DNA of 64,000 bases from Cymodocea nodosa (lineage: Eukaryota; Streptophyta; Magnoliopsida; Alismatales; Cymodoceaceae), in assembly GCA_036874045.1 (NCBI GenBank), contig CM072342.1:84501-148500 (forward strand), written 5' to 3'. A model generated the notes under the pieces. It did not search any database. It worked only from the letters and a program-made list of their open reading frames with translations, and had not been told where the DNA came from. Both the position numbers and the translations under genes were made by a program. Within the stretch, counting starts at the first letter, position 1. Each line of letters opens with the position of its first letter. Shown here piece after piece: positions 61,401 through 64,000 of this stretch.

Positions 61401-63982
61401 CTATAGAGGCTTCCCGGGCTCACTTGGATCTGCGTAGTAGTAAAGCTTTATTCTATTCGACAAAGAAAGCCCTGATGCCAATGCTGAATCTCTGGAGTTG
61501 TATTCTCCTTGTTCAGTTGGATCATCCGCAAATGCACAGAGATCACCAAGAAGCTTGAAAACAATCATTCTTGCCTGTATTTGCCTTGGAAAATCAAAGT
61601 AAAGAGCCGTCCCAGCACGTACTTCTGGCAGGCGATATTCCCCAACAGATACACAGCTACGAGAATCCTACGTGGCATGAAAACAGATCAATTGTTAGCC
61701 ATAATAGTATATGGTCGTAATTACAATGTGAATTTATTTTTCGTTGTGAACCAATATTATTCAAAATGGCTAACATAACAGGAGTGCCGCATGAATGTTC
61801 ATCATGACGTCAAAATAACATCTTGCTTCTACTTTATAAGCCAGTTTCATGTGATTCATTTCTTAAATTACAACTTTATTCATAGCACCTTGAACAATTA
61901 TCTTGTACTCTTCATAAAAGAGATAAATCAAGTGAGGCATGGCCTCAATTATGATAAATAAAGCCCTTGTAAACTAGTTTTAGTATTACAATTTTTATGT
62001 TTTCGTATTATGATTTTATATCCTTAAGCTTTGGCAATGTTTTTATGTTTTAATTTTAGTCTTTAGGATTTGTTGTCCAACCAAGAAGATGACGTGATCA
62101 TCTGCATGGTCAGGTGGAAGTTGTTAAGGGTGTCTCATGTATTAGCTGGGTCATAATATTCAGGTGATCAGATATTTATATTAAGTCACATGAGTAGGGG
62201 CATTGTTAGGAAAAAGGGATATGTTTTTGCTGTCATTTGCCTTGTATTGGATTGGTTGCCACCTATCGAACTATGGTCCTATATTGTATTTCTACCCTAA
62301 TCACAATAGATCACTCTCAATCTTCACATCCTTATCAATTGCAATCCTTGCATCGCCGACTGAAATTCAACAAGCTGGTATCAGAGTAGAGAGCATCTGA
62401 GACCACATGAGGCAAGTAACCGATGGTAGAGGAACAATTGGCAAAGGCCTTTTGGCGGATCGACGTGAAGTTGAACACACTGGAAGATAAGGTGGAGTCA
62501 TGAATGAGTGAAATGGAGAAGAAGATCGAATCTTTCGGGCAAGGACCTGGAAGGTTCATTACATTCAAGGTATCTACCAAATGGAGGTGATTCCTAGAGT
62601 AGGAGAAACGAAGGTGAGGGCGCACATGATAAAGGGGGTGCGAGACACTCAGGGAATATGGCATCTGGACTTTCCATTGTTCAATGGAATGGGCGACCAA
62701 GAAGAATAGTATCAAACAATGACCAAACTGCTCACATACCACCAGACAGAGATGTCAGAATGGGTGTTGACTGTTGCCATTAATCTGAGGAACTATGTAG
62801 CCCAATGGTTCTTAGGTTCTATGACGACAGTGAATCTCTAGAATGGGAGGAGTTTTCTGAAGCTTTAATAGCACATTTCAAGGCAAACCCACTATGCAAT
62901 TATGAAGGTAAATTATACAAGCTCCAACAACATGGATCAGTAGAAGAATACCTAAACGAGCTTGATGCTCTATCAACACGCATCCCACGACTATTGGAGG
63001 CTAGCCAAGTCACTTTCTTTGTAGAGGGATTAAATGAAGAACTTAAGTTGAAGGTGAAGTGTTTGAGACCGCAAACCATGGCTATAGCCATATCTCTCAC
63101 AAAGATGCAAGAGGCATGAGAGGAAGCAAGGAGGAGAAGACTTGGGGGAAGCAGCAGTAATGGCTTGAAGTTGCCGCCTCCACAACCGAAGGAGGGATTT
63201 GGGGGTTGAACGTCAGGAGGGAACTTCTGGAAAAATATTCAAGCACCAGATGGAGGGGGAAGGTCGATGATCAATAAAGACAAACCTGCAATACCACAGA
63301 AGCAATACACTGGGGATTATCACTCAAATCTCTCCTCCCCCCCACATGTACTTGGCTGGCAGTTTTTAATTTACAATGGTTAGCCTTCATGTGATTACCA
63401 ATTAGAACGAGAACCTCAAATTAACTGAGGTCAGGTCTCATCTAATAATTTTTCCTTGATGATAATAATGATAAAGAAGCTTGATAAACTTGCAGGTCAT
63501 AATCTCTAGAAAGCTCACAGAGCTGACAAGTCAAATAACTAATCAAGTTATGAGGCCTTTAAACATGGATGTTGGCCTAACACAATCATTTAATCAGTTG
63601 CTTCAATTTAGCAAGGAAAAAAATTGTTTTTTAGCAATCACATTAATTATAATGGCAAGCATAACAACGAAAATACTCAAAAACAGAGATCTAAAGGATA
63701 AGACTAACGACAGGAGGAACAGCAAATCCTATCTCAGCTTTTTTTTACCTGGACAGCTGAAACATGAATATAAAGAACTGCAGGAAATATGTGCCTGTCC
63801 TCTAGACATGTCAAAGATGATTGCAAGATATCATTATCAACAAGAGCAGGGGAATGTATAACCCGCGGTTTTATCACACTAAGGGCATCAAGCCGAAATC
63901 CAGCTACTGGAGGCACAGCAGGTGACAAAAACTGTTCCAAGATAAAATCATTTCCCCTCAATCTTTCAGCTTCCAACGGGAC
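61401..63982 (-). CDS. C-terminal part of a large conserved plant protein, possibly SAC9-like; 5' part beyond right edge
   Basis: Two exons join in phase: 63749-63982 (VPLEAERLRGNDFILEQFL, AGFRLDALSVIKPRVIHSP, CLEDRHIFPAVLYIHVSAVQ) and 61401-61667 (VSVGEYRLPEVRAGTALYFD, FPRQIQARMIVFKLLGDLCA, SLSNRIKLYYYADPSEPGKP, stop). Both splice sites are canonical. The blocks resemble what I recall of the C-terminus of the plant phosphoinositide phosphatase SAC9, but I cannot confirm this from the fragment. The final residues after YYYADP look short. The intron between them carries a Gypsy fossil. Confidence 0.7.
62160..63300 (+). mobile_element. Ty3/Gypsy fossil: LTR border, primer site and gag
   Basis: A TGTTAGGA...TTCAACA segment (about 62202-62372) is followed by a TGGTATCAGAG primer-binding site for initiator-Met tRNA, and preceded by a G-rich tract. 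A gag domain of the Retrotrans_gag type lies at 62805-63119 (WEEFSEALIAHFKANP, VEEYLNELDALSTRIP). Protease, polymerase and integrase were not seen, so the element is broken. It lies in the last intron of the gene at the right edge. Confidence 0.65.
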
Positions 63983-64000
63983 CTGCAAAAACATAGAAGC

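Overview
This is plant nuclear DNA. The genes have spliced exons with GT-AG introns, monocot-style GC-rich first exons and single-exon genes, very AT-rich long introns, and many broken LINE and LTR-element remains. The gene set (thylakoid kinase STN7, ubiquitin protease UBP16 with a MYND finger, a PLS-class PPR protein, a large auxilin-like protein, a CYP722-like P450) is land-plant specific. The mix of GC-rich exons with element-filled introns suggests a non-grass monocot (palm or Zingiberales type), but this is inference from composition only. LAYOUT. 1-10.2 kb, minus strand: an STN7-like kinase gene, cut by the left edge, whose introns are packed with an L1 LINE, two RTE LINE pieces and Copia fossils. 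10.8-11.2 kb, plus: a DUF538 gene, divergent from the kinase. 12.4-18.2 kb, minus: a complete 13-exon UBP16-like gene (967 codons; all phases agree). 22.0-36.6 kb, minus: a complete 9-exon katanin-p60-like AAA ATPase (KATNAL2 type, 401 codons) spread over 14.6 kb. 37.6-40.1 kb, plus: a complete 10-exon cytochrome P450 (505 codons), divergent from the ATPase. 41.3-42.0 kb, minus: a single-exon membrane protein with DUF4408 and DUF761 features. 42-48 kb: a gene-poor stretch with L1 LINE remains. 48.3-50.6 kb, minus: an intronless 747-codon PPR protein. 52.0-60.1 kb, minus: a complete 9-exon auxilin-like J-domain protein (1505 codons). 61.4-64.0 kb, minus: the last two exons of a gene cut by the right edge (possibly SAC9-like), with a Ty3/Gypsy fossil in the intron. 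HOW THEY RELATE. I see no operon-like or pathway clustering; these are ordinary unlinked housekeeping and regulatory genes. I did not find a new biological system. The points most worth a second look are an STN7-like kinase whose usual membrane-anchor region is not visible, in-frame tandem repeats inside UBP16 and the auxilin-like gene, a hydrophobic residue at the P450 I-helix acid position, a perfect 52-bp duplication in the UBP16 leader, G- and C-rich simple repeats in the shared ATPase/P450 promoter, and related repeats recurring in introns of one gene.
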